Shown: in pieces, positions 25,644 through 34,696 of the stretch
Position numbering within the stretch: the first letter of the stretch is position 1
Layout: each line of letters begins with the position of its first letter
Assembly (NCBI RefSeq): GCF_019977275.1
Contig: NZ_AP024650.1
Coordinates: 1,922,001 to 1,986,000 of the forward strand
Reading direction: 5' to 3'
DNA length: 64,000 bases
Source of the DNA: Arthrobacter sp. StoSoilB19
GTDB taxonomy: Bacteria > Actinomycetota > Actinomycetes > Actinomycetales > Micrococcaceae
Made by a program: the position numbers and the translations under genes
Notes under the pieces: generated by a model
Databases searched by the model: none
Seen by the model: only the letters and a program-made list of their open reading frames with translations
Told to the model about the DNA's origin: nothing

Positions 25644-27254
25644 TTAGGAGTTGCTCTTGTACCGGTCGTAGGCCTGCTGGTAGACCTCGACCATCTTGTC
25701 CACTCCGATGTTCTTAAGCTGTGAGACGTAGCCGTCCCATTCGTTCTCAATGCCGCCGGACACGATCCATTTGGCCGTTGACTGCTTGACGATGGTGGCG
25801 GCGTCGGACTCGATGGTGCTGATCTGCTGGATTTCCTCATTGGACAGCGGGACCGGCGGGTAGCCGTCGTTGGCGGCGAAGGGCTTGTAGTTCTCCTGGA
25901 CCGTCTTCTGACGCTCGGCGGCGCGGGGTTCGGGCGCTACGACGTTCTTGAAGTTTTCAGCGGTGTTGGCTTTGGGACCGCCCGGGGCGACCTTTTGCCG
26001 GCGTTCGCCTTCGCTGGTGCCCGCCGGTGCCGGGATCTGGGTGAGCAGCCCGGTGGCGGGGTCCTTTTGCAGGGTTTCGCCGATGGGTCCCCAGTTGGCC
26101 TGGGCGGACTGGATGGGTTCGTAGAGGTGGTCCGCCCAGCGGATGGTCGCGGCGGGGTACTTGTCCGCCCGCGTCACGGCGAAGGCGCCGCGCGCGATCT
26201 CCTGGTTGTTGGACTGGCTGGCCCGGCGCTTGCCGTCCACTCCTTCCAGGACCGGCAGCAGCTTGTAGTCGGAGGCGCGATCGGCGCCGACCATTTCCTT
26301 GATCTCCCACCAGACGAATGACCCGAGGTTTTCCGTTCCAGCTTTGCCCTTGGCCAGGTAGGCTTTGTCGTCCTGGGAGAAGGATTCCGGATCGATCAGT
26401 CCTTCCTGGTACCACTGGTGCAGGGTCTGGAGCGCTTTCTTGTAACCGTCCTGGGTGGCGGTGTAAATGACCTTGCCGTCCTGGACGATCCTGTGGTCCA
26501 TATTGTCCGGAACGCCGCCGAGTGCGGCGATCAGGTCCACGATGTCCCCGCACCATGAGCCAGGCATGAAGCTCAGCGGGATCGTCTTGCCGGTCCCGGA
26601 TGCGTCGCGGTTCTTGAAGGCAAGCAGGGCGTCATGGAGTTCGTTGACGGTTTTGGGCATCGGGATGCCCAGCTTGTCCAGCCAGGCGGTGTTGATGGCC
26701 ATTTCGTTGGGGAACTGGACCAAGCCGAGCTCCTCAATGGAGGGGAGGGAGTAGATGTGCCCGTCGGAGGAGGTGATGGCTGCCTTGATGTCGGGCCGGT
26801 CCGTGAGCAGCTTTGAGAGGTTGGGAGCGTTCTTCTCGATCAGTCCTTCCAGCGGGATGAGGGTTCCGCTGGCTGAGTACGTGGCGATTTCGGCGTCGGT
26901 CAGGCCACTGTTGAAGAAGGCGTCGGGCAGGTCGCCGCTGGCAAGGATGAGGTTCTTCTTTTCCTTGAACACGGTTTCGGGAAGGTTCTGCCACTCGATG
27001 TGGACGTTGGTGTCCTTTTCCCATTGCTGCACCAGGGACATGGTGTTGTAGTCAGGGGCCAGTGCGGTTTTAGTTCCGGAGAACTTGAGGGTCAAGGTGT
27101 CCTTGACGATCGGCAGTCCTGACTGTTGGAAGCCGAAGTCCGCGGACGAATCCTTGATCTCCGTGGTGCCCTTGGAGTTGCCTGAGCAGGCGGTGAACAG
27201 CATCGTTCCTGCCATCAGGGCGCCGGCGACGGCGAGTTTGCGGCTGGTTGCCAT
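25644..27254 (-). CDS. ABC solute-binding lipoprotein (LplA/LipO type)
   Basis: A lipoprotein of about 536 residues. The start ATG 27254 is preceded by AAAGGA, giving a signal peptide with lipobox MLFTACSGN. The mature protein is large for a sugar-binding protein, as in LplA/AlgQ-like proteins that take oligosaccharides. LASGDLPDAFFNSGLTDAEI and SLPSIEELGLVQFPNEMAIN are typical. It follows the LplB and LplC permease genes. The ligand is inferred to be an oligofructoside. Confidence 0.87.
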   Translation of the reverse strand: MATSRKLAVAGALMAGTMLFTACSGNSKGTTEIKDSSADFGFQQSGLPIVKDTLTLKFSGTKTALAPDYNTMSLVQQWEKDTNVHIEWQNLPETVFKEKKNLILASGDLPDAFFNSGLTDAEIATYSASGTLIPLEGLIEKNAPNLSKLLTDRPDIKAAITSSDGHIYSLPSIEELGLVQFPNEMAINTAWLDKLGIPMPKTVNELHDALLAFKNRDASGTGKTIPLSFMPGSWCGDIVDLIAALGGVPDNMDHRIVQDGKVIYTATQDGYKKALQTLHQWYQEGLIDPESFSQDDKAYLAKGKAGTENLGSFVWWEIKEMVGADRASDYKLLPVLEGVDGKRRASQSNNQEIARGAFAVTRADKYPAATIRWADHLYEPIQSAQANWGPIGETLQKDPATGLLTQIPAPAGTSEGERRQKVAPGGPKANTAENFKNVVAPEPRAAERQKTVQENYKPFAANDGYPPVPLSNEEIQQISTIESDAATIVKQSTAKWIVSGGIENEWDGYVSQLKNIGVDKMVEVYQQAYDRYKSNS

Positions 27255-27335
27255 GGGTTTTCCTTTGCTTGGGTGGAGGGGAGGAGCACGACGGCGGTGC
27301 GGGGCAACGGCGTCGGGCATTGGTTTTGAGGGGTG

Positions 27336-28316
27336 TCAGCTCTTGACGGCACCGATCATGGTGCCCTTGGTGAAGTGCTTTTGCATGAACGGCAGGGCGA
27401 TCATCAGGGGGAGGCTGGAGACCACGATCATGGCGTATTTGGTCAGTTCGGCGATCCGCTGGGCGGCGGCGTAGGACTGGATGTCCCCGCCGGTGGTGCC
27501 GGTGGAAGAGACGTCCGATTGGATCAGGATGTTGCGCAGAACCAGTTGCAGCGGGTACTTGGTGTCATCGTTAAGGAAGATCAGGGCGTCGAAGAACGAG
27601 TTCCAGTGGGCCACCACGTGGACCATGATCATCAGCATGATGAGCGGCTTGGACAGCGGCAGGACCATCCTGAAGAAGAAGGTGAAGTCGTTGGCGCCGT
27701 CCATCTGGGCGGCTTCGCGGAGTTCGCCGGGAATGGTGTGTTCGAAAAACGAGCGGGCGATGATGAGGTTCCATACGCCCACCGCACCCGGCAGGACAAC
27801 GGCCCAAACCGTGTCGAGCATGCCCAGGTCGCGGACCACCAGGTACTTCGTGATGAGGCCGCCGTCGAAGAACATGGTGACCACAAAGAGCAGCATCAGG
27901 ATCTTCCGGCCCGGCATGTCTTTCCGCGACAAGGCATAGGCGCCGCACAGGATGGTGGTCACGCTGATGGCAGTCCCCAGCACGGTGTACACCAGGGTGT
28001 TGCCGAGGCCGTTCCAGATCCGGCTGTCGGCGAGTATGCGCTGGTAGCCTTCCAGGGTCACGCCGGAGGGGACCAGCCACACTTTGCCTTCATAGACGGC
28101 GTTCGGGTCGCTGACGGAGGCGATGACGATGAAGTACAGCGGGTAGACAACCGCGATGATGGACAGGGTCAGGATGGTGATGGCCGTGATGTTGAACGCT
28201 TTATCGGCCCACTTTTCGCGGAACGGGACAGTCCGCCCGGGGCCTGGATCGTTCGTTCCAGGCCTGTTTCGCTGGGCAGGGGCCGGAGTGGCCACGGGTT
28301 TGGTATTCAGGGTCAT
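27336..28316 (-). CDS. ABC transporter permease (LplC type)
   Basis: A 326-residue inner-membrane permease with six segments and the EAA loop ELREAAQMDGANDFTFFFRM (about 215-235). The FDGGLITKYLVVRDLGMLD segment is characteristic of the LplC branch, which pairs with large LplA-type binding proteins. It starts 8 nt after the LplB stop. No ATPase is encoded in this operon, so a shared ATPase from elsewhere in the genome must power it. Confidence 0.9.
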   Translation of the reverse strand: MTLNTKPVATPAPAQRNRPGTNDPGPGRTVPFREKWADKAFNITAITILTLSIIAVVYPLYFIVIASVSDPNAVYEGKVWLVPSGVTLEGYQRILADSRIWNGLGNTLVYTVLGTAISVTTILCGAYALSRKDMPGRKILMLLFVVTMFFDGGLITKYLVVRDLGMLDTVWAVVLPGAVGVWNLIIARSFFEHTIPGELREAAQMDGANDFTFFFRMVLPLSKPLIMLMIMVHVVAHWNSFFDALIFLNDDTKYPLQLVLRNILIQSDVSSTGTTGGDIQSYAAAQRIAELTKYAMIVVSSLPLMIALPFMQKHFTKGTMIGAVKS

Positions 28317-28323
28317 AGCGGCA

Positions 28324-29304
28324 TCACCAGAGGGTTGCTTGGTTGGCCCGGCGTGCTACCCAGTTGAAGGTCAGCAGCAGCACGAGGTTGAGGACGGAAT
28401 TGAACAGGCCGATGGCGGCCGAATAGCTGAACTGGGCCTGCTGGAGGCCTGCATGGTAGACGTACGTCTGGATGATTTCCGACGCCGGCAGGTTCAGGTT
28501 GGTCTGCATCAGCAGGGCCTTTTCGAAACCGACGTTGAGCAGGTTACCGATGGCCAGGATGAACAGGACGGTGACCACGGGCATGATGCCCGGAAGGTCG
28601 ATGTGGCGGATGCGCTGCAGTTTGGAGGCGCCGTCCACCTTGGCTGCGTCGTGCAGCGCAGGGTCGATGCCGGAGAGCGCAGCCAAGTAAACGATCATGG
28701 AGAATCCTGCGTTTTGCCAGACATCCGAGATCACATAGATCGGCCGGAACCACTCGGCCGAACCCATGAAGAAGATGGGTTCGCCGCCGGCCAGTTGGAT
28801 GGCGTTGTTGACCAGGCCGGACCGTGGAGACAGCAGCACGAACATCATTCCGACCACCACCACCGTGGAGATGAAAGCAGGCGAGTACAGCACGGTCTGG
28901 GTGAACTTCTTGAACCGTTCGCTCTGCAGTTGGTTGACCAGCAGGGCCAGGACAATCGGGATGGGGAAGGCCACTACGAGCCCGAGGACCGCGATCCAGA
29001 GGGTGTTCCCCACAACTTGGCCGAACTGGTATGAGTTGACGAACCGGATGAAGTGCTGGAGCCCCACCCACGGACTTCCTGTGAAGCCGTCAACCGGGTT
29101 GTAGTTGCGGAAGGCGATCTGCACTCCGTACATCGGCCAGTACTTGAAGACGGCGATGTAGATGAGGGCCGGAGTTAGTAATACGTATAACTGCCAGGAC
29201 CGGGCGACTTTTTTGAGGCGCAGCGGCAGGGGAGTGCGGCGCGTTGGTTCAGTAGGGGGAGTTGGCGGCGCTGCCGGTGTGGATCGAGCCAGGATGCGGC
29301 TCAT
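28324..29304 (-). CDS. ABC transporter permease (LplB type)
   Basis: A 326-residue permease. The first membrane segment follows a basic N-terminus (LRLKKVARSWQLYVLLTPAL), and FKYWPMYGVQIAFRNYNPV is the LplB signature. The loop near DPALHDAAKVDGASKLQRIR contacts the ATPase. Its start overlaps the LacI2 stop (ATGA). A LacI-operator-like sequence lies within the gene at 29177-29192. It forms the channel with the LplC-type protein. Confidence 0.9.
   Translation of the reverse strand: MSRILARSTPAAPPTPPTEPTRRTPLPLRLKKVARSWQLYVLLTPALIYIAVFKYWPMYGVQIAFRNYNPVDGFTGSPWVGLQHFIRFVNSYQFGQVVGNTLWIAVLGLVVAFPIPIVLALLVNQLQSERFKKFTQTVLYSPAFISTVVVVGMMFVLLSPRSGLVNNAIQLAGGEPIFFMGSAEWFRPIYVISDVWQNAGFSMIVYLAALSGIDPALHDAAKVDGASKLQRIRHIDLPGIMPVVTVLFILAIGNLLNVGFEKALLMQTNLNLPASEIIQTYVYHAGLQQAQFSYSAAIGLFNSVLNLVLLLTFNWVARRANQATLW
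29177..29192. promoter_or_regulatory. Operator-like site inside permease gene
   Basis: AGTAATACGTATAACT matches the LacI2 operator AGTTATTCGTATAACT (30378-30393) at 14 of 16 positions and is nearly palindromic around TACGTA. It is about 1.2 kb downstream of the promoter operator, the position of an auxiliary looping operator. It may also be chance. Confidence 0.35.
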
Positions 29305-30344
29305 GGCTTCTCCTTGGGATGAGTCACTGAGTTTCTTTCGATCAGGGGGCAGGTGATGAATTCCACCTGGCCGTCGGGTTCGGCGCCTTGCAGGATGAGG
29401 TCCACGGCGCGGCGTCCCATCTCCACGAACGGCAGCTCAAGGGTGGTGAGGCCGGGCCGCAGGTGCGGGGCGAGGGTTTCCTGGTTGTCGAAGCCGATGA
29501 TGGATAGGTCACGCGGAATCGAAAGGTGCAGTTCCTGGGCAGCCTGGTAGGCGCCCCAGGCGGTACGGTCGTTGGCGCAGAAGATGGCGGTGGGCGGCTG
29601 TGCTGCCGTGAGCAGGTCCATGGCGTGGGTGAAGCCATCCTCTTCGTTGCCCCTGCCGAAGCGCACCAGCTCCGGCTGAACGCCATGCCCCGCTTCGTTC
29701 ATGGCCTGGGTGTAGCCGCGAAATCGTCCGACGGCGGCGGGGAGTTCGCTTTCCAGGGTTTCGATGTTGATCATCGCCACCCGGGTATGGCCGGCGTCCA
29801 GGAGATGCCGGGTAGCCGTGAGGCCGCCCAATTCCTCGTCGGGAGCCACGCTGTGCAGGCGGAGCTTTCGGTCCTGGGAGTTCAGCACCACGGAAGGGAC
29901 GTCCATCAGCGCCTCGGGAACGTCCAGGCGGCGGTGGTACATGCCCGCGTAAACCACCCCCGCCACCTTATAGCTGAGCATGGAGTCCAGCGACGCTGCC
30001 TCGAGGGCCTTGTTTCCGCCGGTGTTCATGGTGAGCAGGAGCAGGCCGTCTTCCCATGCCCGTTCCTGTGCGCCTTCGATGATCTTTCCGGCGAATGGAG
30101 CGGTGGCCACGGCATCCCCGAGGAATCCGATGATTCCAGAGACGCCGTCACGCAAGGTTTTGGCATGGGCGTTGGTGCGGTACCCGAGCTTCTGGACGGC
30201 ATCCTGCACCCTTTTCCGGGTGTCGTCCGAAAAACGCGATCCGGCGGCCGAATTCAGGACCAGGGAGACGGTGGCCTGCGAGACACCCGCTTCCGCCGCG
30301 ACGTCATGCATGGTGGGTCCTGAATGGGGGCGGGGTCGTGCCAT
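29301..30344 (-). CDS. LacI-family repressor 2
   Basis: A 347-residue regulator. ATG 30344 follows AAGGAGG at 5 nt and is placed just before the helix-turn-helix TMHDVAAEAGVSQATVSLVL. Hinge GYRTNAHAKTLRDG and effector domain (SIIGFDNQETLAPHLRPGLT) are normal. It leads the operon LacI2-LplB-LplC-LplA-GH32-PfkB and overlaps LplB. The operator at 30378-30393, 34 bp upstream, implies autoregulation. It is clearly related to LacI1, especially in the effector domain. Confidence 0.9.
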   Translation of the reverse strand: MARPRPHSGPTMHDVAAEAGVSQATVSLVLNSAAGSRFSDDTRKRVQDAVQKLGYRTNAHAKTLRDGVSGIIGFLGDAVATAPFAGKIIEGAQERAWEDGLLLLTMNTGGNKALEAASLDSMLSYKVAGVVYAGMYHRRLDVPEALMDVPSVVLNSQDRKLRLHSVAPDEELGGLTATRHLLDAGHTRVAMINIETLESELPAAVGRFRGYTQAMNEAGHGVQPELVRFGRGNEEDGFTHAMDLLTAAQPPTAIFCANDRTAWGAYQAAQELHLSIPRDLSIIGFDNQETLAPHLRPGLTTLELPFVEMGRRAVDLILQGAEPDGQVEFITCPLIERNSVTHPKEKP

Positions 30345-30377
30345 GGGCACCTCCTTGGGCCGTTGGTTATTCGTATC

Positions 30378-30393
30378 AGTTATTCGTATAACT
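30378..30393. promoter_or_regulatory. LacI2 operator
   Basis: AGTTATTCGTATAACT is an inverted repeat of AGTTAT, related to the LacI1 box AGTAAC-TCGC-GTTACT. A half-similar site, GGTTATTCGTATCAGT, overlaps it on the left (30365-30380). It sits upstream of the LacI2 start, in the only promoter region of the operon. Confidence 0.7.
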
Positions 30394-30511
30394 GGATTGC
30401 TGTAAAACTGTAACCTGCGCCATATCGAGCCGTCAAGGGATGGGACTGCGGAATTCGGCAACCCATTCTTCTTGATGCTGGAGCTCACCGTTGCTGGTTG
30501 CCCTGCAGCAT

Positions 30512-31794
30512 TTAGTGATCAACCGGTGCTGTCCGCGCGAGGTTCGCGAGTGATTGCTGTTGGTGCTTCCGGCCGGCGGCTTCGAAGCCCACGACCGAAA
30601 CAGCCGGCGCTGCGGTGACGATCAGCAATGTCACTCCAATCGGCGCACCTGCCGCGGATACCGTGGCGGCCAGAGCAAGGATGGCGGTGGTGGCGACGGA
30701 CAGCCATGCGTGCAGTCCGTCGAATTCCTGCAGCATGTAGGTGTAGCCGGCCATCACGGCCAGGCAAAAGACGGCGACCGGGATGATCACGGTGAGTGTG
30801 GAGGCGAAGGCTCCAATCCCGCGGCTCCCTCGATGGCGTGGGCGGCCACATGGAGGCCTGCGCCAATCGCAACGATGCTTGCATACAGCGCAAAATGCAG
30901 GTAGATGAAGGGTTGGAACTTACGGCGGAAGCGCGAGAGGACCCAGCCATAGGGTGTCATAAAGTACATCCACCACAGGCCGAAAGTCAGGCCGACTCCG
31001 GCGGTCACCACTGTGACGGCGTCGAAGCTCCATCCGGTGATTCCGACCAAGGCATTGACCGAGGCGACAGTTCCAAAGACACCTTCGCCAAGAGCAATGA
31101 TTGCCAGCAGGCCAAAACGCTCTGCGATGTGGTGCGCATTCCACCCCACTTCGCCGCTGCGCTGTTCGACGAGGCGGGTTCCGGTAATTTCCAGCAGGAA
31201 CAGGATTACGGCCGCCAGGACGAACAAGGGGAGCGTCGGCCTGGTGATGGCAATCCCCAGCCATCCGGTCATTGAGGTGCCCACGAGGAGCGTGTGCTGG
31301 AGGGCTGAGCGCCGCTGCCCGCGGTCCTGGCGGGCTAGTCGGGTCCACTGCAGGAGCGTCGCGGCCCGCATGACGAGATACCCGGCGATGATGACCCGGG
31401 GATCGATGGAATCGCCGCTTTCCAGAGTCCGAAAGAAGTCGGGCAGGCCCAGCGCCAGGATCATCACACCGATCATCTGGATCATCGTGGCGAGGCGGTA
31501 GGCCCAGTCATCCACACCGAAAGCCGAGCCGAACCAGGTGAAGCTTACCCAGACCGACGCGATGCCCGTAATGGCGTAGATGAACCCGCCCACGCCCAAC
31601 GCTGCATGACCGGAGACTATGGCGTGGGTCAGTTGGTCCGCCGCCTGGCCGAACGCTACGACGAATGCCAGGTCAAACAACAGCTCCAGGGGCGTCGCGG
31701 TCCGGGGACTGGCTGGGTCACGGCGGCGCATGCTTACGAGGCTGCGCCGCCCTGGCCCCGTGGCTCCGGATTTCCACGGTGCTGCATCCCTCAC
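30512..31794 (-). pseudogene. ltrA: LtrA-family membrane protein gene, frameshifted
   Basis: The first frame (31794-30787, GTG start) encodes most of a low-temperature-requirement A protein: TPLELLFDLAFVVAFGQAAD, several membrane helices, HHIAERFGLLAIIALGEGVF. It ends abruptly after AIEGAAG. The remaining C-terminal helices (VIIPVAVFCLAVMAGYTYML) continue in the neighbouring frame down to 30512. Adding one G in the GCGGGATTGG stretch near 30821 would rejoin them (AAGIGAFASTLTVI). It is either a recent pseudogene or a sequencing error. Role of LtrA proteins is unclear. It is not part of the fructan operon. Confidence 0.8.
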
Positions 31795-31809
31795 GTCATC
31801 CTGCCTGTC

Positions 31810-32637
31810 TTATGCGTTTGGCGAGCCAAGGTAGGCCCCGAGGTTGTCCTCCACTTTCAGGAGGCCTTCCTGGTCTATCAGCTGACCGAAGGCCTGGATC
31901 CGTTGCGGGAACCCGGGAAAGTTGAGGGATTCAACGAATTCGTTCCATGAGCTGAGGAGGTCTGCTTTTGGCGGGAGTGTGGCCCGGTTGATCTGGGCTT
32001 TGGCTCCCAAGATAGCCTCCTTATCAAACGAAGCGATGCGGCGGGCGATGGTGTCCACAAAGCCGTCCAGGTCGTCGTCGGCGAGGGTCCGGGTAACCCA
32101 GCCGAACGCTTCGGCCGTATCGGCGTCGTAATCCATGCCGCTCATGATGGCTTCGAGTGCTCGGTCCCGCCCCAGGAGGCGGGCAAGGCGGTCTGTGCCC
32201 CCTCCACCGGGGATCAGGCCGGTTCCGACTTCCAGTTGGCCGAACGTTGCCTTCTGGCGGCTGGCATAGCGCAGGTCGAAGGCGAGGGCGATTTCATCGC
32301 CTCCGCCGCGGGTGTGGCCGCGTATCAGGGCGATGGTGATGAACGGAGCCGAGGCAATGCGGGAGGCAAGGTCCACCCAGCCGGGTGTGCCGTCGTCGGC
32401 CGTGAATGCCAGCAATCGCGGTATCTGGGTGAGGTCTGCGTGGTTGTAGAAATAGCCGTCGACGCTGCTGTCGAATACTGCGGCCTTGACGTTTTCGTCC
32501 CGGCTCAGGGCATCCATGACGCCCGCAAGCTCGATGGCTGCATCGGCGCCCATGAGGTTGACGGGAGGGTTAGCGAAGGTCACCCGCCGCAGGTTGTCGG
32601 TAATGGTTTTAACGGTAAAGAACGCTGTGCTCGTCAT
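31810..32637 (-). CDS. Enoyl-CoA hydratase/isomerase family protein
   Basis: A 275-residue crotonase-fold protein. ATG 32637 is chosen for its GGAGG 5 nt upstream. Oxyanion-hole segments are ALIRGHTRGGGDEIALAFDL and the EVGTGLIPGGGGTDRLARLL region. It would act on a CoA thioester, though some members use non-CoA substrates, and the HTRGGGDE variant differs from the usual G-x-A-x-GGG. It is the last gene of a four-gene minus-strand operon with two SDRs and a monooxygenase-fold protein. Its precise reaction is unknown. Confidence 0.8.
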   Translation of the reverse strand: MTSTAFFTVKTITDNLRRVTFANPPVNLMGADAAIELAGVMDALSRDENVKAAVFDSSVDGYFYNHADLTQIPRLLAFTADDGTPGWVDLASRIASAPFITIALIRGHTRGGGDEIALAFDLRYASRQKATFGQLEVGTGLIPGGGGTDRLARLLGRDRALEAIMSGMDYDADTAEAFGWVTRTLADDDLDGFVDTIARRIASFDKEAILGAKAQINRATLPPKADLLSSWNEFVESLNFPGFPQRIQAFGQLIDQEGLLKVEDNLGAYLGSPNA

Positions 32638-32668
32638 TGGTTCCTCCGGGGTCGCGGCGTCGCGTGTT

Positions 32669-32977
32669 TTAGCGGGTTGGTGGGTTGAAGGTGTGGCGGA
32701 TGCTGAAATGCCGGGAGACCGGCGGTGCGGTGATGATTTCGGCAAGCCTGGTGACGCCTTCCGGGGACTGCCGCCACGCCGTGTAGGCGGCCAGGTCGGA
32801 CTCCGTGGCCCAGCGGGTCATGACGGTCAGCCGGGTGGGGTCGTCGCCGTCCTGCAGTACTTCGGTGCTGATGTTGCCGGGGAACGACGCCGTCCGGGTG
32901 AGGTCGTGTTCGAAGATGGCGTCCAAGTTGGTGGCGGCTGGATTTACACGAATTTCCAGGGTGGAGGTCATGGTCAT
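32669..32977 (-). CDS. Antibiotic-biosynthesis-monooxygenase-fold protein
   Basis: A 102-residue protein with the dimeric alpha/beta-barrel pattern of ABM-domain proteins: N-terminal strand TLEIRVNP, central strand TRLTVMTRWATESDLAAYTA, and C-terminal RHFSIRHTF. Such proteins include cofactor-free quinol monooxygenases and haem-degrading enzymes, and function cannot be read from sequence. It lies between the SDR and the hydratase gene with short gaps, so it is co-transcribed. Confidence 0.65.
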   Translation of the reverse strand: MTMTSTLEIRVNPAATNLDAIFEHDLTRTASFPGNISTEVLQDGDDPTRLTVMTRWATESDLAAYTAWRQSPEGVTRLAEIITAPPVSRHFSIRHTFNPPTR

Positions 32978-33001
32978 GAAGCGGTTCCTTGGTGACGGGG
33001 C

Positions 33002-33697
33002 CTACTCGCCGCTCACGGCGGCGAGGAGGTCGGCGATGGGCAGGGCCATTCCGGCCCGGACTTGGCGGGTGGTTTCGTCGGCCAGGACTTCATCCGCGTT
33101 GGCTTCCAGCCCGTCGTAGATGGCCCGGACGACGTCGGCGGGATCGTTCATGTCCATGGTCATTCCTTCTGTCATGGGCGTCTTGGTGTAGGCAAGATGG
33201 GCGCCGAGGACGTGGACACCACTGGGCGCCAGCTCCAGCCGGAGGGCGTTCGTCGCCGACCACAGGGCGGCTTTCGAAGCGCCGTAGGAGCCCAGCGGCA
33301 GCCAGCTGGCAATGGAGGCAATGTTGACCATGGCGCCCTTGGCATTCCGAAGTGCCGGGGCGAAAGCCCGGGTCAGCGCCAGGGGTGCGAAGAAGTTTGT
33401 TTCCATGGTTGCCCGGATGTCGTCGAAGGAGCCGTCAACCAGCGAACCCGGGCGTGAAATGCCGGCGTTATTAATCACGACCGTTACGTCCGGTGCCGCT
33501 GCCACTGCTGCGGCGATGGAGCCGTCGTCGGTCACGTCCAAGGCCAAGGGCACTACGCGGGCGTCGTCCCATTCACGCGGGGTGCGGGCCGCTGCGTAGA
33601 CTCTGGCGGCACCCCGCTCAAGGGCCTCGGTGACGAAGTGGATGCCGAGGCCGCCGTTGGCGCCAGTGACGAGGATGACGGAGTCTTTGAGGTTCAT
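33002..33697 (-). CDS. Short-chain dehydrogenase (SDR)
   Basis: A 231-residue NAD(P)-dependent SDR. Cofactor motif VTGANGGLGIHFV, then NNAGIS, a Ser in NIASIASWL, and the active-site YGASK are all visible. The open frame extends upstream but only into the neighbouring SDR gene. ATG 33697, with AAGGA upstream, starts the Rossmann strand. The substrate is unknown. It lies 34 nt downstream of another SDR gene, in an operon divergent from a TetR gene. Confidence 0.88.
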   Translation of the reverse strand: MNLKDSVILVTGANGGLGIHFVTEALERGAARVYAAARTPREWDDARVVPLALDVTDDGSIAAAVAAAPDVTVVINNAGISRPGSLVDGSFDDIRATMETNFFAPLALTRAFAPALRNAKGAMVNIASIASWLPLGSYGASKAALWSATNALRLELAPSGVHVLGAHLAYTKTPMTEGMTMDMNDPADVVRAIYDGLEANADEVLADETTRQVRAGMALPIADLLAAVSGE

Positions 33698-33731
33698 GCG
33701 CTGATTCCTTCTGGATTGGGGGAGTGGGTGC

Positions 33732-34547
33732 TTAGGCGGGAAGGTGGTTGAGTTTGCGGATTTGACTGTCGAAAACCGAGGCCGGGGCGTACCTGCGGAG
33801 CAGGTGCACCTGGCCTGCGCGGGCACCGGCGGCATACCGGGCCTTGGGACGGGCGGCTCGTGCCGCCGTGACGACGGTGTCTGCCACGACATCGGACGGA
33901 TAGCCATCACGCACCGCGCTTGCCATGTATTCCTCAAATACCCTTCGCTGCGTGGCGTAGTCGGCCAGCGGCTGGTCCGCCTTGAGGTTGTTGGCGTCGA
34001 AATCGGTACTGGTCCAGGCCGGTTCAACAAGGAGGGCACGGATGCCGTGTTCACGCAGTTCGTGGTCCAGTGACTCGGTGTAGCCCTCGACGGCGTGTTT
34101 GGAGGACGAATAGACGGCCATGAAAGGCTGGGGAATGAATCCCACAACGGACGAGATATTGATGATCCGTCCTGTCTTGCGGCTTCGCATATGCGGCAGG
34201 ACCGCTTTAGTCATGCGCATAACACCGAAGACATTGATGTCGAACACCCGGCGGTCCTGGTCCAGGGAGGTGTCCTCCGCCGCACCGGATGCACCGACCC
34301 CGGCATTGTTCACCAGCACGTCGATGCGACCGAATCGGCTCAGGACCTTTTCCACCGCTGCGGCGACCGACTCGTCACTGGTGACATCGAGGTCGATGAA
34401 CGTGACCCCCTGAATCGGGGAAGCGCTGACAGCGGATCGGCTGGTGCCGACGACGTTGAAACCGGCAGTGACCAAGGCGGTCGCGACCGCCCTGCCGATT
34501 CCGGTTGATGCTCCGGTGACCAGCGCTACCTGGGATGAGCTTGGCAT
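33732..34547 (-). CDS. Short-chain dehydrogenase (SDR)
   Basis: A 271-residue classical SDR with VTGASTGIGRAVA, NNAGVG, NISSVVGF and the YSSSKHA catalytic Tyr/Lys. The C-terminal extension is typical of oxidoreductases in the retinol-dehydrogenase-like subgroup. It is the first gene of the minus-strand operon. Its promoter is shared with the divergent TetR gene, so it is the most likely direct TetR target. Confidence 0.88.
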   Translation of the reverse strand: MPSSSQVALVTGASTGIGRAVATALVTAGFNVVGTSRSAVSASPIQGVTFIDLDVTSDESVAAAVEKVLSRFGRIDVLVNNAGVGASGAAEDTSLDQDRRVFDINVFGVMRMTKAVLPHMRSRKTGRIINISSVVGFIPQPFMAVYSSSKHAVEGYTESLDHELREHGIRALLVEPAWTSTDFDANNLKADQPLADYATQRRVFEEYMASAVRDGYPSDVVADTVVTAARAARPKARYAAGARAGQVHLLRRYAPASVFDSQIRKLNHLPA

Positions 34548-34696
34548 GGCCGCTCTCCTAAATTATTTTTCGACAATTGATGTATCACTAGTGTAGCCAT
34601 TAAGTGAATAATTGCAACAGCAATGTTCTAGTTAGGGGCTTAGTTGCGTCGCGTCAGTGTTGGATAGGATGGGGTGACAAGCCAGAAGGAGTGAGC

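Noticed and set aside
33698..34147. N-terminal extension of the SDR frame at 33002
   Set aside because: It runs antiparallel in frame only through the neighbouring SDR gene. The cofactor motif starts right after ATG 33697.
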